A stretch of DNA of 64,000 bases from Qipengyuania vulgaris (GTDB taxonomy: Bacteria > Pseudomonadota > Alphaproteobacteria > Sphingomonadales > Sphingomonadaceae). The stretch is from contig NZ_WTYC01000003.1 of assembly GCF_009827325.1 (NCBI RefSeq), forward strand, positions 186,001-250,000. Direction: 5' to 3'. The position numbers were made by a program, and so were the translations under genes. The notes below the pieces were generated by a model. That model made no database searches. It saw nothing but the letters and a program-made list of their open reading frames with translations, and had not been told where the DNA came from. Position 1 is the stretch's first letter, and the number at the start of each line of letters is the position of its first letter. Positions 8,423-18,618 of the stretch are shown piece after piece.

Positions 8423-9202
8423 ATGGCTACAAGATCCGATCTCGCATTTGCCCACCGCCTCGCCGAAGCAGCGGGAGAAGCAATCCGTCCGCTGTTCCGT
8501 GGGAACTGGGACGAGGCGCAGAAGGCAGACCGCAGCTTCGTGACCGAGGCCGACCGCGCGGCCGAGGCCGCCATGCGGGCCATCATCGAGGCGGAACGCT
8601 CAGACGATGGCATCATCGGTGAGGAATACGGCACCCGCAACGAGGGTGCCGGGCGCCAATGGGTGCTGGATCCGATCGACGGAACCACCAGCTTCATCGC
8701 CGGACGGCCGATTTTCGGTACGCTGATCGCCCTGATGCAGGATGGCTTCCCCGTGCTCGGCATCATCGACCAGCCGATCGCGAAGGAGCGCTGGGCCGGC
8801 CGAACGGGTGAAGGGACGAGGTTCAACGACAAGCCGGTAAGAAGTGCAGCTTGCCGGGATCTCGCGGATGCCGTGCTTGCGACCACAACGCCGCACCAGT
8901 TTTCGGACCACGAGGCCGATCACTTCATGGGCCTTGCGAAAGCGGTGGCGGAGCGCAAGATCATCTACGGCGGCGATTGCTATAATTACGGCCTCGTTGC
9001 CAGCGGATATGTCGATGTGGTCTGCGAGGCCGGGCTCAAAATCCACGATTTCGCTGCCCTCGCCCCGGTCGTCGAAGGCGCCGGCGGGATCATGTGTGAC
9101 TGGGCAGGGGAACCCCTCCACGCCGGAAGCAACGGTAATGCTCTCGCCATCGGGGATCCGGCGCGGCTCGAGGATGTCCTTGAGGCCATGAACCTGACGT
9201 AA
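8423..9202 (+). CDS. hisN: Inositol-monophosphatase family enzyme, probably histidinol-phosphatase
   Basis: 259 aa, Li-sensitive Mg-dependent phosphatase fold. Metal-binding motifs are IIGEEYG (Glu pair), WVLDPIDGTTSFIAGRP and, near the C-terminus, GLKIHDFAALAPVVEGAGG. The DPIDGTTSFI.GRP.FGTLIAL form is typical of the histidinol-phosphatase (HisN) branch, which removes phosphate from L-histidinol phosphate. Other family members act on inositol phosphate or PAP, so the substrate is inferred. It stands alone, divergent from an AraC-type regulator. Confidence 0.85.
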   Translation: MATRSDLAFAHRLAEAAGEAIRPLFRGNWDEAQKADRSFVTEADRAAEAAMRAIIEAERSDDGIIGEEYGTRNEGAGRQWVLDPIDGTTSFIAGRPIFGTLIALMQDGFPVLGIIDQPIAKERWAGRTGEGTRFNDKPVRSAACRDLADAVLATTTPHQFSDHEADHFMGLAKAVAERKIIYGGDCYNYGLVASGYVDVVCEAGLKIHDFAALAPVVEGAGGIMCDWAGEPLHAGSNGNALAIGDPARLEDVLEAMNLT

Positions 9203-9267
9203 TCTCGCAATACAGCAAGTTTTGTCCCTGTCGCGGACCTTCGTACTTACCGCGACGTTGCCTTCGC

Positions 9268-10032
9268 ATGAGCGAAAACAAGACGATCCTGATCACCGGA
9301 GCCGCCAACGGCATAGGCCGTGCCACACTGATGCATTTCGCAGGGCTCGGCTGGCGAGTTGTCGGGCTCGACAGGGACAGCGAGGCGCTGGCCGAACTTC
9401 GGGATGCCTTGCCCGGTGATGCAGCACTCTTCCTAAGCTGCGATGTTGGCAAGGAGGGCGAGGTAAATCGCGCTTTCGAACGGATCGATGAATGGCTGGG
9501 TGGCGGCGCGCTTCATTGTGTGGTCAACAATTCCGGCATCGCCGATCCCTATTCGGGCCCACTCGAAACTCTGGAACTTGCGCAGTGGCAAGCGTGGATC
9601 GATGCCAGCCTGACCGCCGCCTTTTTGGTTAGCCGGAGCGCACTTCCCCATCTTCGCCGCGCCGAGAGCGCCAGCATCGTCAACATCTCTTCTACCCGCG
9701 CGGTGATGAGCGAACCCGATACCTTCGCCTATACCGCGGCCAAGGGCGGTCTCGATGCACTCACGCATTCGATGGCAGTCAGCCTTGGTCCCGCAATCCG
9801 TGTCAACGCTATCCGGCCTGGGTGGATCGAGACAGGCCCCTGGCAGAAGAGTGGAAACCGCTCCCGCCCCGATCACCGGCCGAAGGACCGTGACCAACAT
9901 CCGGCAGGGAGGGTTGGAAAACCCGAAGATATCGCGGAAGCGGTAGAGTATCTTCACGATGCGGATTTCGTGACGGGGCAGCATCTCAATATCGATGGTG
10001 GCATGACAGTGAAGATGATCTACGAACACTGA
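9268..10032 (+). CDS. SDR-family oxidoreductase
   Basis: 254 aa, classical short-chain dehydrogenase/reductase. The cofactor motif is ITGAANGIGRA (TGxxxGIG). The structural motif is NNSG rather than the usual NNAG. The catalytic Ser is in NISST and the YxxxK pair in FAYTAAKGG. The C-terminal segment DFVTGQHLNIDGG is typical of Rossmann SDRs. The substrate cannot be predicted. The stop and the next SDR start are separated by a single base, so the two SDR genes form a transcription unit and may act on related substrates. Confidence 0.88.
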   Translation: MSENKTILITGAANGIGRATLMHFAGLGWRVVGLDRDSEALAELRDALPGDAALFLSCDVGKEGEVNRAFERIDEWLGGGALHCVVNNSGIADPYSGPLETLELAQWQAWIDASLTAAFLVSRSALPHLRRAESASIVNISSTRAVMSEPDTFAYTAAKGGLDALTHSMAVSLGPAIRVNAIRPGWIETGPWQKSGNRSRPDHRPKDRDQHPAGRVGKPEDIAEAVEYLHDADFVTGQHLNIDGGMTVKMIYEH

Positions 10033-10033
10033 G

Positions 10034-10780
10034 ATGAGCTTTGGAGGAAAACTGGACGGTCGCGTGGCGCTGGTTACGGGTGCATCGCGCGGATTGGGTC
10101 TGGAGATCGCCCATAAGCTGGTGGCCGAAGGTGCCTGTGTATGGCTTGGCGGGCGCGATCCGGATGCAATTGGCGAAGCTTGGAAAGCCATGGGTGCAAT
10201 GGCGCGTCCCCTGCCATTCGACATTACCGACGAACAAGCTTGCACAGAAGCTATCGAGAAGCTGGCCGCCGAAGGCCTCGACATTCTCGTAAATAATGTC
10301 GGCGAACGCGACCGTCGCTCCTTCGACGAGATTGGGCGGCGCGACATGGCGGACCTGCTCGAAAGCAATCTGGTCTCTCCTTTTGACCTTGCTCGCCGTG
10401 CAGTGCCTCTCATGCGAGCCAGAGGCTATGGGCGAATTATCAATATCACGTCGATCGCCGCCGATATCGCCCGGGGCGATGTATCCTACACTGCCAGCAA
10501 AGGGGGGCTCGCAGCGCTGACCCGCGCTTTGGCCGCCGAACTCGGTCGGTTCGGTATCACCGTCAATTCCGTTGCCCCGGGGTATTTCGCCACCGAAGCG
10601 AACGAAGCGATGGTTGCCGATCCCGACGTTTCCGCACATCTCAAGCGTCGGACATCGCTGGGCCGCTGGGGCGAGCCCCACGAGATTGCCGGGGCGGTCG
10701 CCTTCCTCGCCTCCCCCGACGCCAGTTACATCACGGGGCAGAGCATTGCGGTCGATGGCGGCTACCTCTCCCACTTCTGA
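10034..10780 (+). CDS. SDR-family oxidoreductase, gluconate-dehydrogenase-like
   Basis: 248 aa classical SDR. Motifs are VTGASRGLGLE for NAD(P) binding, LVNNVG, the catalytic Ser in INITSIAA, and YTASKGG for the YxxxK pair. The C-terminus ITGQSIAVDGGYLSHF is of the type found in gluconate 5-dehydrogenase and FabG-like proteins, but the substrate is not decided by sequence. It directly follows another SDR gene with one base between, and precedes rpmI by 120 bp. Confidence 0.86.
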   Translation: MSFGGKLDGRVALVTGASRGLGLEIAHKLVAEGACVWLGGRDPDAIGEAWKAMGAMARPLPFDITDEQACTEAIEKLAAEGLDILVNNVGERDRRSFDEIGRRDMADLLESNLVSPFDLARRAVPLMRARGYGRIINITSIAADIARGDVSYTASKGGLAALTRALAAELGRFGITVNSVAPGYFATEANEAMVADPDVSAHLKRRTSLGRWGEPHEIAGAVAFLASPDASYITGQSIAVDGGYLSHF

Positions 10781-10900
10781 CTTGCATCCTGGCGCAAAAC
10801 CGCTATTTCGCGCGCCTTCACCGACACGTGATTCTCAGCCGGCCTGGCGACAAGGGCTGCCAGGGCTGGCCCGGACGTGTCTCTGACAAAGGAGATGAAA

Positions 10901-11104
10901 ATGCCCAAGCTGAAGACCAAGAGCGGTGTGAAGAAACGCTTCAAGATCACCGCAACCGGCAAGATCAAGCACGGTGTGGCCGGTAAGCGCCACCGCCTGA
11001 TCAGCCACAATGCGAAGTATATCCGCCAGAACCGCGGCACCTCTGTCCTGTCGGAAGCCGACACGAAGACGGTGAAAAAGTGGGCGCCTTACGGCCTCGA
11101 CTGA
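10901..11104 (+). CDS. rpmI: 50S ribosomal protein L35
   Basis: 67 aa, highly basic. It begins [20 protein letters not shown] and contains the [20 protein letters not shown] core of bacterial L35. The ATG at 10901 follows AAAGGAGATGAAA, a strong ribosome site. The in-frame upstream start (10877) would add eight residues not seen in L35. rplT follows after 23 bp with its own AAGGAGA site. infC, which often precedes rpmI, is not adjacent here; an SDR gene is upstream. Confidence 0.97.
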   Translation: MPKLKTKSGVKKRFKITATGKIKHGVAGKRHRLISHNAKYIRQNRGTSVLSEADTKTVKKWAPYGLD

Positions 11105-11127
11105 TCGCGAACTAAGGAGAAACTGAT

Positions 11128-11487
11128 ATGCCTCGCATTAAACGCGGCGTTACTACGCGCCAGAAGCACAAGCGGCTCCTAGACCAGGCCAAGGGCTATC
11201 GCGGTCGCCGCAAGAATACCATCCGCGTCGCTCGTCAGGCCGTCGAAAAGGCCGGCCAGTACGCCTATCGCGACCGCAAGGTTAAGAAGCGCAATTTCCG
11301 CGCTCTCTGGATCCAGCGCATCAATGCTGCGGTCCGCGCCGAAGGCCTGACCTATTCGCAGTTCATGCACGGCACCAAGCTCGCCGGTATCGAACTGGAC
11401 CGCAAGGTCATGGCCGATCTCGCGATGAACGAAGGCGCAGCCTTCAAGGCGATCATCGATCAGGCGAAGAAGGCCCTTCCCGCCTGA
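11128..11487 (+). CDS. rplT: 50S ribosomal protein L20
   Basis: 119 aa, the standard size. It begins [20 protein letters not shown] and contains the conserved [30 protein letters not shown] and [15 protein letters not shown] segments. L20 binds 23S rRNA early in assembly and in many bacteria represses translation of its own operon. It is the second gene of rpmI-rplT and is followed by a strong intrinsic terminator. Confidence 0.98.
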   Translation: MPRIKRGVTTRQKHKRLLDQAKGYRGRRKNTIRVARQAVEKAGQYAYRDRKVKKRNFRALWIQRINAAVRAEGLTYSQFMHGTKLAGIELDRKVMADLAMNEGAAFKAIIDQAKKALPA

Positions 11488-11515
11488 TTGAGAACGACAG
11501 TTCAGGAAACAGACG

Positions 11516-11549
11516 GGCGCCTCTCACGCGAGAGGCGCCTGTTTTCTTG
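11516..11549 (+). terminator. Intrinsic terminator after rplT
   Basis: GGCGCCTCTC (11516-11525) and GAGAGGCGCC (11530-11539) form a perfect 10-bp stem with a 4-nt loop, followed by TGTTTTCTT. It lies 29 bp past the rplT stop and should end the rpmI-rplT transcript. Confidence 0.9.
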
Positions 11550-11592
11550 TCAGCCTTTGGAGCGAATCTCCAAATTGGGCTAAGGTGAGCCC

Positions 11593-12528
11593 ATGAGGGC
11601 TCTCGAAAAGCACGGATTGAGGCAATCGGTAAACGTCAGGTTCTTTGCGCCGCCCGATGATCTCGCGCCGTGCTTTACCACGTTCTACAAAATGGAAGTT
11701 CTCCTCCCGCAAGGGCGGACGGTCACCGATCACCTCCAGCCCGAATGGGCAAATTTGCGGTTTTTCATGCGTAACCCGCCACGTGCGGCGCTTGGGGACG
11801 GCGAAAGCCTCACTGCCCGATTCACGGCGACTGGGCCCAGTTCGCACCCCACGCGCTTTGAAATGGGGGCCTGCAGCATGTGGGGCATAGGCCTGCTGCC
11901 GCTGGGATGGGCACGATTCGTGCGGGAACCCGCCGGGGATTACGCCAACATGATTTTCGATGGCGAAGCGCATCCCAGCTTTGCCCGGTTTGCGCCACTG
12001 TGCCAGAAACTGTGCTCATCCAGCGGAGCGGATGAAGATGAATTTGCCGTCATCGCCTCGTTTTTCAGGGAGCTGGCGCCGCCGCCCAAAGATGCGGCTC
12101 GAATACTCGCTATCCACGCGGCGATGATCGATCCCTACCTGATCGAAGTGGCCACTCTGGCGGAGCGCGTGGGCCTTACGAAACGTACGCTGGAGCGCGT
12201 CTGCGGGCGCCATTTCGGCTTCCCGCCACAGCTGCTGTTGCGCCGCCAGAGAATGATGCGCAGCCTCGTCGCCTTCATGCTGGCGGACAAGAAAAGCTGG
12301 TCGGAAACGATCGATCGCCACTATCATGATCAGGCCCATTTCGTGCATGAATTCCAGAGCTTCATGGGCATGAGCCCGAGCCAGTATGCGCGTATGGACC
12401 ATCCGATCCTCGAAGCATTCATGGCCGAGCGCCAGCGGGTCTGGGGTTCGCCGGTGCAGACCCTGGATCCGCCGCGTTCTGCAGAGGAGCCGGACCCGCG
12501 CGGCGAAAGTCCGCCAGAAAGGGATTGA
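11593..12528 (+). CDS. AraC-family transcriptional regulator
   Basis: 311 aa. The C-terminal half (about residues 180-275) is an AraC-type DNA-binding domain: EVATLAERVGLTKRTLERVCGRHFGFPPQ for the first helix-turn-helix, then DQAHFVHEFQSFMGMSPSQY for the second, with the conserved F.GMSPSQY end. The N-terminal domain is not recognisable. It lies between the rplT terminator and pheS, on the same strand. Whether it regulates pheST or a distant target is unknown. The tail after residue 285 is Pro/Glu/Arg-rich and probably disordered. Confidence 0.87.
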   Translation: MRALEKHGLRQSVNVRFFAPPDDLAPCFTTFYKMEVLLPQGRTVTDHLQPEWANLRFFMRNPPRAALGDGESLTARFTATGPSSHPTRFEMGACSMWGIGLLPLGWARFVREPAGDYANMIFDGEAHPSFARFAPLCQKLCSSSGADEDEFAVIASFFRELAPPPKDAARILAIHAAMIDPYLIEVATLAERVGLTKRTLERVCGRHFGFPPQLLLRRQRMMRSLVAFMLADKKSWSETIDRHYHDQAHFVHEFQSFMGMSPSQYARMDHPILEAFMAERQRVWGSPVQTLDPPRSAEEPDPRGESPPERD

Positions 12529-12656
12529 GTGATGCACTTTGTGCGAGGCGGGTTTCGCACCTCTGCCCTGCATGTTCTCGCAGGTATCACACAGGGCTTT
12601 AGCATTCCCGCCTATGCCGCTAGAGGCAGCGCGCAAGGACCTATTTCGAGAGTTTC

Positions 12657-13793
12657 ATGACCGATTTGCCGACAATGCAAGAGGATGCGCTCCAACGCAT
12701 CGAAGGGGCGAGCGACGCTCGGGCGCTTGAGGCGCTGCGTATCGAATATCTGGGCAAGCAGGGTTCGATTTCCGCCCTGATGAAGACATTGGGCAAGATG
12801 TCGCCCGAGGAACGGCAGGAGCAGGCACCCAAGATCCAGAGCGCGCGCACTGCCGTTGCCGATGCGATCGCGGCGCGCAAGGAGGCTTTCGAGGCCGAGG
12901 AGCTCGAGCGCAAACTGGCCTCCGAAACGTTGGATCTGACCTTACCGTCACCTACCGCACCGCGCGGCAGCGTGCATCCGGTAAGCCAGGTGATGGACGA
13001 GCTGGCGGAGATCTTCGCGGACCTTGGTTTCTCGGTCGCGACCGGCCCGGAAATCGAGGACGACTGGCACAATTTCACCGCGCTCAACATGGCCGAAACC
13101 CACCCGGCCCGCGCCATGCATGACACGTTCTACTGTTCGGCGGAGGGTGCGAATGAGGCGCTTGATACGGCCGCGAACAGCGCGCCGAACACCCCCCGCA
13201 TGCTGCTGCGCACGCACACCTCGCCGGTGCAGATCCGCTCCATGAAAGAGCAGGGCGCACCCATCCGCATCATTGCTCCGGGCCGTGTTTATCGCTCCGA
13301 CAGCGACGCGACCCACACGCCGATGTTCCACCAGATCGAAGGCCTCGTGGTCGACAAGGGAATTCACCTCGGCCATCTCAAGTGGACGCTGGAAACCTTC
13401 CTCAAGGCCTTCTTCGAGCGCGACGATATCGTGCTGCGGCTGCGGCCCTCCTATTTCCCGTTCACCGAACCCAGCGTCGAGGTCGACGTGGGCTGGCAGG
13501 ACGTGGATGGCCGCAAGGTCCTGGGCGGTGACGGCGATGCGCCGGGCCATGGCTGGATGGAACTGCTCGGCAGCGGGATGGTCAATGCCCGCGTGCTCGA
13601 GTTTGCCGGGCTCGATCCGGACGAATGGCAGGGTTTCGCATTCGGCGTCGGCGTCGACCGGCTCGCCATGCTCAAATACGGGATGGACGATTTGCGCGCC
13701 TTCTTCGACGGCGACCAGCGCTGGCTCGATCACTACGGGTTCTCGCCGTTCGACCAGCCGACCCTTTCCGCCGGCGTGGGAGCAGGCGCATGA
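12657..13793 (+). CDS. pheS: Phenylalanyl-tRNA synthetase alpha subunit
   Basis: 378 aa, class II aminoacyl-tRNA synthetase subunit. An N-terminal coiled-coil (about 1-100) is followed by the catalytic core: motif 1 around [19 protein letters not shown], motif 2 [12 protein letters not shown] with the later [21 protein letters not shown], and motif 3 [14 protein letters not shown]. The last bases overlap the pheT start (ATGA), which suggests translational coupling of the two subunits. Confidence 0.98.
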   Translation: MTDLPTMQEDALQRIEGASDARALEALRIEYLGKQGSISALMKTLGKMSPEERQEQAPKIQSARTAVADAIAARKEAFEAEELERKLASETLDLTLPSPTAPRGSVHPVSQVMDELAEIFADLGFSVATGPEIEDDWHNFTALNMAETHPARAMHDTFYCSAEGANEALDTAANSAPNTPRMLLRTHTSPVQIRSMKEQGAPIRIIAPGRVYRSDSDATHTPMFHQIEGLVVDKGIHLGHLKWTLETFLKAFFERDDIVLRLRPSYFPFTEPSVEVDVGWQDVDGRKVLGGDGDAPGHGWMELLGSGMVNARVLEFAGLDPDEWQGFAFGVGVDRLAMLKYGMDDLRAFFDGDQRWLDHYGFSPFDQPTLSAGVGAGA

Positions 13794-16192
13794 AGTTCTC
13801 GCTAGAATGGCTGAAGTACTTCCTCGACACCGATGCCAGCGCGGCGGACATCGCGGCTGCGCTCAATCGCATCGGTCACGAAGTCGAAGGGATCGAGGAC
13901 CCGGCCGAAAAGCTCAAGGGCTTCCGGGTCGCTAGGGTGCTGACGGCTTCGCCGCATCCCGATGCCGACAAGCTGCAGGTGCTGACCGTCGATACCGGTG
14001 AAGGCGATCCGCTGCAGGTCGTCTGCGGCGCGCCCAATGCACGCGCTGGCATGAAGGGCGTGCTCGGCCTGCCCGGCGCGGTGGTTCCGGCCAATGGCAT
14101 GGAACTGCGCAAGAGCGCGATCCGCGGCGTCGAATCCAACGGCATGATGTGCTCCGTGCGCGAGCTCGAACTGGGCGACGAGCACGATGGCATCATCGAA
14201 CTGCCCGAGGATGCGCCGGTCGGCATGGGCATGGCGCAATATCACGAAGCCTCCCCCGTGTTCGACGTGGCAATCACTCCGAACCGCCCCGATTGCATGG
14301 GCGTGATGGGAATCGCGCGCGATCTTGCGGCGGCAGGGCTCGGCACGTTCAAGCCGATCGAGACCGCGGACATCGCCGCCAAGGGCGATTGCCCGGTGGA
14401 GATCCGCATCGACGATCCCGAAGGCTGTCCGGCATTCTATGGCCGGGTCATTCGCGGGGTGAAGAACGGCAGCAGCCCGGAATGGATGCAGCGACGCCTG
14501 ATCGCGGCGGGCCACCGGCCGATTTCGGCACTGGTCGATGCGACCAACTATCTCATGCTCGCCTTCGGACGCCCGGCGCATGTCTATGACCTCGCCAAGC
14601 TGTCGGGCGCAATGGTCGCGCGGCGCGCCGGTGACGGCGAGACCTTCGATGCGCTGAACGAGAAGACCTATACGCTCGACGGCACGATGACCGTGATCGC
14701 CGACGACAAGGGCGTCCACGATATTGCGGGCATCATGGGCGGCGCCCATTCGGGTGCGAGCGAGGAGACGACCGACGTCCTCCTCGAAATCGCCTATTTC
14801 GATCCCGAGCGGATCGGCGTGACCGGCCGCAAGCTGGGCCTCGCTTCCGATGCGCGCACGCGGTTCGAGCGCGGCGTCGATCCGGAGTTTCTTGACGACG
14901 GCCTCGCAATCCTGACCAGCCTGATCACGAAGACCTGCGGCGGAGAGCCCACCGAAGCTGTCCGTGCCGGCACTCCGCCTGCAGAGGCCAAGTCGCTGAC
15001 GTTCGACCCCAGCCTCACCGCGCGCCTTGGCGGGCTCGAAGTCGCGAATGAAGAGCAGCGGGCGATTCTCGAATCGCTGGATTTCAAGGTGTCGGACGAC
15101 TGGGTGGTGACCTGTCCGCCCCGCCGCCACGACATCGAAGGTCCTGCCGACCTGGTGGAAGAGGTCGTCCGCATCCACGGCATCGACAATGTCGCCAGCA
15201 CGCCCTTGCCGCGTCGTCCGGGCGTGGCACTGCCGACCGCAACGCCGATGCAGGCGATGGAGCGCAAGCTGCGCCGTGCAGCCGCTGCGCGCGGCCTCAA
15301 CGAAGCGATCACCTGGTCCTTCCTTCCTGCTGCCGAAGCCGATCATTTCGCCGACGGAGCCGAGCTATGGGTGCTCGAAAACCCGATCAGCGAAGACATG
15401 AAGGTGATGCGGCCCTCGCTCATTCCCGGCCTGCTTTCCGCCGCCAAGCGCAATGCCGACCGGGGCGCGGACGGTGCGCGCCTGTTCGAGATCGGTCGGC
15501 GCTATTTCCGCGGGGCCGACGGTGCGAGCGACGAGAAACCGACGCTCGGCGTGGTGCTCTCGGGCGAGAAAACGCAGCGCGGCTGGGCCAGCGGCAAGGC
15601 GCAGCCCTTCGATGCCTATGACGCGAAGGCAGAAGCCGTGGCGCTGCTCGAAGCGGCAGGCGCGCCGGTTGCCAATCTCATGGTGATGGGCGAGGCGGGC
15701 GACCAGTTCCATCCCGGCCAGTCGGCCACGCTGCGGCTCGGCCCCAAGAACGTCCTCGCCCGCTTCGGTGCACTGCACCCGAATACCTGCCGGGCCTTCG
15801 ACGTCGACGGGCCGGTAATGGCGGCCGAGATTTTCCTCGATGCCATCCCCGCGAAGAAAGCCAAGGACGCGCAGAATGGCGGTTTCGCCCGCGCTGCCTA
15901 CGCGCCCCCGGCGCTGCAGGCGGTCACGCGCGATTTCGCCTTCCTCGTCCCCGCGGACCTTGCGGCGGGCGATCTCGTCAAGGCAGTGCGCGGCGCGGAC
16001 AAGAAGGCCATCGTCGATGCGCGCGTGTTCGACGTGTTCGCCGGGCAGGGCGTACCCGATGGCAAGAAATCGGTCGCGGTCGAGGTCATCCTCCAGCCGG
16101 GTGACAAGAGCTTCACCGACGAGGAGATCAAGGCGATCTCGGACAGCATCGTGAAAAACGCCGCCAAGCAGGGCGCGGAGCTGCGCGGATGA
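13790..16192 (+). CDS. pheT: Phenylalanyl-tRNA synthetase beta subunit
   Basis: 800 aa, the normal length. It begins [19 protein letters not shown] tRNA-binding (EMAP-like) domain follows at about 40-150 with [15 protein letters not shown], then B3/B4 editing domains ([18 protein letters not shown]), the B5 domain, a catalytic-like core and the C-terminal FDX-ACB anticodon-binding domain ([13 protein letters not shown] to about residue 800). The ATG at 13790 overlaps the pheS stop. Its own stop overlaps the next SDR start (ATGA), which is unusual and implies a pheS-pheT-SDR operon. Confidence 0.98.
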   Translation: MKFSLEWLKYFLDTDASAADIAAALNRIGHEVEGIEDPAEKLKGFRVARVLTASPHPDADKLQVLTVDTGEGDPLQVVCGAPNARAGMKGVLGLPGAVVPANGMELRKSAIRGVESNGMMCSVRELELGDEHDGIIELPEDAPVGMGMAQYHEASPVFDVAITPNRPDCMGVMGIARDLAAAGLGTFKPIETADIAAKGDCPVEIRIDDPEGCPAFYGRVIRGVKNGSSPEWMQRRLIAAGHRPISALVDATNYLMLAFGRPAHVYDLAKLSGAMVARRAGDGETFDALNEKTYTLDGTMTVIADDKGVHDIAGIMGGAHSGASEETTDVLLEIAYFDPERIGVTGRKLGLASDARTRFERGVDPEFLDDGLAILTSLITKTCGGEPTEAVRAGTPPAEAKSLTFDPSLTARLGGLEVANEEQRAILESLDFKVSDDWVVTCPPRRHDIEGPADLVEEVVRIHGIDNVASTPLPRRPGVALPTATPMQAMERKLRRAAAARGLNEAITWSFLPAAEADHFADGAELWVLENPISEDMKVMRPSLIPGLLSAAKRNADRGADGARLFEIGRRYFRGADGASDEKPTLGVVLSGEKTQRGWASGKAQPFDAYDAKAEAVALLEAAGAPVANLMVMGEAGDQFHPGQSATLRLGPKNVLARFGALHPNTCRAFDVDGPVMAAEIFLDAIPAKKAKDAQNGGFARAAYAPPALQAVTRDFAFLVPADLAAGDLVKAVRGADKKAIVDARVFDVFAGQGVPDGKKSVAVEVILQPGDKSFTDEEIKAISDSIVKNAAKQGAELRG

Positions 16193-16938
16193 GAACGGCA
16201 CTGGTCACAGGCGCAACTGCCGGAATCGGCGAAGCAACCGTCCGCACGCTGGTCGAGAGCGGCTGGCGCTGCGTGGCGACCGGGCGGCGCAAGGAACGGC
16301 TCGATGCGCTGGTGGAGGAGCTGGGGCCGGACAATGTTCAGGCGGCCTGTTTCGACGTGACCGACGAGGCCGGGCGCGATGCGGCGCTCGATGCCTTGCC
16401 AGATGCCTTCGCGGGGATCGACCTGCTGGTCAACAATGCCGGTCTCGCGCTCGGCACCAGTGCGGCGCAGGACAGCGATCTGGCCGACTGGAAGATCATG
16501 ATCGATACCAATGTCACGGCGCTGGTTTCGCTGACCCACAAGCTGCTGCCGGTCCTGATCGAACGCAAGGGCGCGATCGTGAACCTGTCCTCCGTGGCGG
16601 CGAACTATCCCTATGCGGGCGGCAACGTCTATGGCGGGACCAAGGCCTTCGTGCGCCAGTTCACGCTGGGACTGCGCAGCGATCTCCACGGCACCGGCGT
16701 GCGCGTGTGTTCGATAGAGCCGGGCATGGTCGAGACGGAATTCACGCTTGTGCGGACCGGCGGCAATGCCGAGGCGCATGAGAAGCTTTATGGCGGCGCC
16801 GATCCGATGACCGCCGGGGACATTGCCGAAACGATCCGCTGGGTGGCCGAACTGCCCCCGCACCTCAATATCGACACGCTCGAACTGATGCCGGTGAGCC
16901 AGAGCTACGCCGGTTTCCAGGTCGCGCGGGAACCCTGA
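16189..16938 (+). CDS. SDR-family NAD(P)-dependent oxidoreductase, YdfG-like
   Basis: 249 aa. Classical SDR motifs are VTGATAGIGEA, LVNNAGLALG, NLSSVA and YGGTKAFV (YxxxK). The pattern NNAGLALG with VYGGTKAFVRQF and SIEPGMVETEF is characteristic of the YdfG group, whose members oxidise serine/allo-threonine or reduce 3-hydroxy-acid and malonate semialdehyde substrates. The exact substrate here is inferred only. The start overlaps the pheT stop by four bases, so it is translated with pheT. An inverted repeat element follows. Confidence 0.88.
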   Translation: MRTALVTGATAGIGEATVRTLVESGWRCVATGRRKERLDALVEELGPDNVQAACFDVTDEAGRDAALDALPDAFAGIDLLVNNAGLALGTSAAQDSDLADWKIMIDTNVTALVSLTHKLLPVLIERKGAIVNLSSVAANYPYAGGNVYGGTKAFVRQFTLGLRSDLHGTGVRVCSIEPGMVETEFTLVRTGGNAEAHEKLYGGADPMTAGDIAETIRWVAELPPHLNIDTLELMPVSQSYAGFQVAREP

Positions 16939-16945
16939 CCTCCAG

Positions 16946-17039
16946 CCGTTCGCCTGAGCCTGTCGAAGGGCCGCACTTCTTCTTTCAGGGGCGGCGGCGG
17001 AAGTGAAGGACAGGGCTTCGACAAGCTCAGCCCGAACGG
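16946..17039. repeat. Extragenic inverted-repeat element (REP-like)
   Basis: The left arm (16946-16971, CCGTTCGCCTGAGCCTGTCG...) and the right arm (17015-17039, reading inversely as CCGTTCGGGCTGAGCTTGTC...) are imperfect inverted copies of about 25 bases around a 43-nt centre. From memory, very similar CTGAGC-TGTCGAAG repeats are scattered between genes in sphingomonad genomes. It fills the SDR-prfC gap and ends 18 bp before prfC. Confidence 0.7.
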
Positions 17040-17057
17040 GATAGATAGATAAATCTC

Positions 17058-18581
17058 ATGACCTCAGATCGCCGTACATTCGCCATCATTTCGCACCCCG
17101 ACGCGGGTAAGACCACGCTGACCGAGAAGCTGCTGCTGACCGGGGGCGCGATCCACCTTGCGGGCGAGGTCAAGGCGCGCGGGCAGGCGCGGCGGGCGCG
17201 GTCCGACTGGATGAAGATCGAGCAGCAGCGCGGCATTTCGGTCACCTCCAGCGTCATGACCTTCGAGCGTGAGGGCATCACCTTCAACCTGCTCGACACG
17301 CCGGGACACGAGGACTTTTCCGAAGACACCTACCGGACGCTGACCGCGGTCGATTCGGCCATCATGGTGATCGACGCGGCCAAGGGCATTGAGCCGCAGA
17401 CGCGCAAGCTGTTCGAGGTCTGCCGCTTGCGGAGCGTGCCGATCATCACCTTCGTCAACAAGGTCGACCGCGAAGGGCGCCCGGTCTTCGAACTGCTCGA
17501 CGAGATCGCCGACATGCTGGCGCTCGACGTCAGCCCGCAGATGTATCCGGTGGGCATGGGCGGCGAATTCCAGGGCATCCTCGATTTCGCATCCGGCGAC
17601 GTGGTGGTGCCCGAAGGCCCCTCGAAGGAGTTCAAGGGCAAGCGGGTGGCGGATTTCGACCTGCCCGAAGCCGTGGCCGAGAATATCGAGCTGGCGCAGA
17701 TCGGTTATCCGGAATTCGACATCGAAGCCTATCGCAATGGCGATCTCACCCCGGTCTATTTCGGATCGGCGCTTAAGGGCTTCGGTGTGACCGAGCTGAT
17801 CGAGGCGATCGCGAAATACGCCCCGCCGCCGCGTCCGCAGCCCGCGGGCGAGGAGCAGATCAGTCCGGACCGCGACGAGGTGACCGGCTTCATCTTCAAG
17901 GTGCAGGCCAATATGGACCCCAACCACCGTGACCGCATCGCCTTCATGCGGCAGGTCTCGGGCACCTTCAAGCGCGGCATGAAGCTGACGCCCAGCGGTC
18001 TCGGCAAGCCGGTCGCGATCCATTCGCCGATCCTGTTCTTCGCGCAGGACCGCGAAGTGGCCGACACCGCCGAGCCGGGCGATATCATCGGCATTCCCAA
18101 CCACGGCACGTTGCGCGTGGGCGATACGCTGAGCGAGAAGAACCAGATCCGCTTCACCGGCCTGCCCAACTTCGCGCCGGAAATCCTGCGCCGCGTCGCG
18201 CTGGTCGATCCGACCAAGACGAAGCAGCTCAGGAAGGCGCTCGACGATCTGTCCGAGGAAGGCGTGATCCAGGTCTTCTATCCGCAGATCGGCGGGCAGT
18301 GGATCATCGGCGTGGTGGGCCAGTTGCAGCTCGACGTGCTGATCTCGCGCCTGTCGGCCGAATACAAGGTCGAGGCGAAGCTGGAGGCTTCTCCCTTCGC
18401 CACCGCGCGCTGGATCAAGGGCGATGACAAGGCGCTGGCCGAGTTCGAGAAGTTCAACCTCACGAACCTCGCCAAGGACCGCGACGGCGATCTCGTCTTC
18501 ATGGCGAAAAGCCCGTGGGACGTGAATTACCAAGAAGAGAAGAACCCGGACCTCGCCTTCTCGGCCACGAAGGAGCGTTGA
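17058..18581 (+). CDS. prfC: Peptide chain release factor 3
   Basis: 507 aa translational GTPase that recycles RF1/RF2 from the ribosome. GTPase motifs are AIISHPDAGKTTLTEK (G1), GISVTSSVM (G2), DTPGHEDFSEDTYRTL (G3, the RF3-specific form) and NKVDREGR (G4). From about residue 285 come the EF-G-like domain 2 and the RF3 C-terminal domain (QIGGQWIIGVVGQLQLDVL). It is slightly shorter than the E. coli protein. It follows a REP-like repeat rather than any functional partner. Confidence 0.96.
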   Translation: MTSDRRTFAIISHPDAGKTTLTEKLLLTGGAIHLAGEVKARGQARRARSDWMKIEQQRGISVTSSVMTFEREGITFNLLDTPGHEDFSEDTYRTLTAVDSAIMVIDAAKGIEPQTRKLFEVCRLRSVPIITFVNKVDREGRPVFELLDEIADMLALDVSPQMYPVGMGGEFQGILDFASGDVVVPEGPSKEFKGKRVADFDLPEAVAENIELAQIGYPEFDIEAYRNGDLTPVYFGSALKGFGVTELIEAIAKYAPPPRPQPAGEEQISPDRDEVTGFIFKVQANMDPNHRDRIAFMRQVSGTFKRGMKLTPSGLGKPVAIHSPILFFAQDREVADTAEPGDIIGIPNHGTLRVGDTLSEKNQIRFTGLPNFAPEILRRVALVDPTKTKQLRKALDDLSEEGVIQVFYPQIGGQWIIGVVGQLQLDVLISRLSAEYKVEAKLEASPFATARWIKGDDKALAEFEKFNLTNLAKDRDGDLVFMAKSPWDVNYQEEKNPDLAFSATKER

Positions 18582-18618
18582 GGTTGAATCCGGCGCGGGG
18601 TTCAAGCAAAGGCCGCGC

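Noticed and set aside
13802..15346. Minus-strand open frame of about 510 codons opposite pheT
   Set aside because: A shadow of pheT; His/Arg/Asp-rich with no family features.
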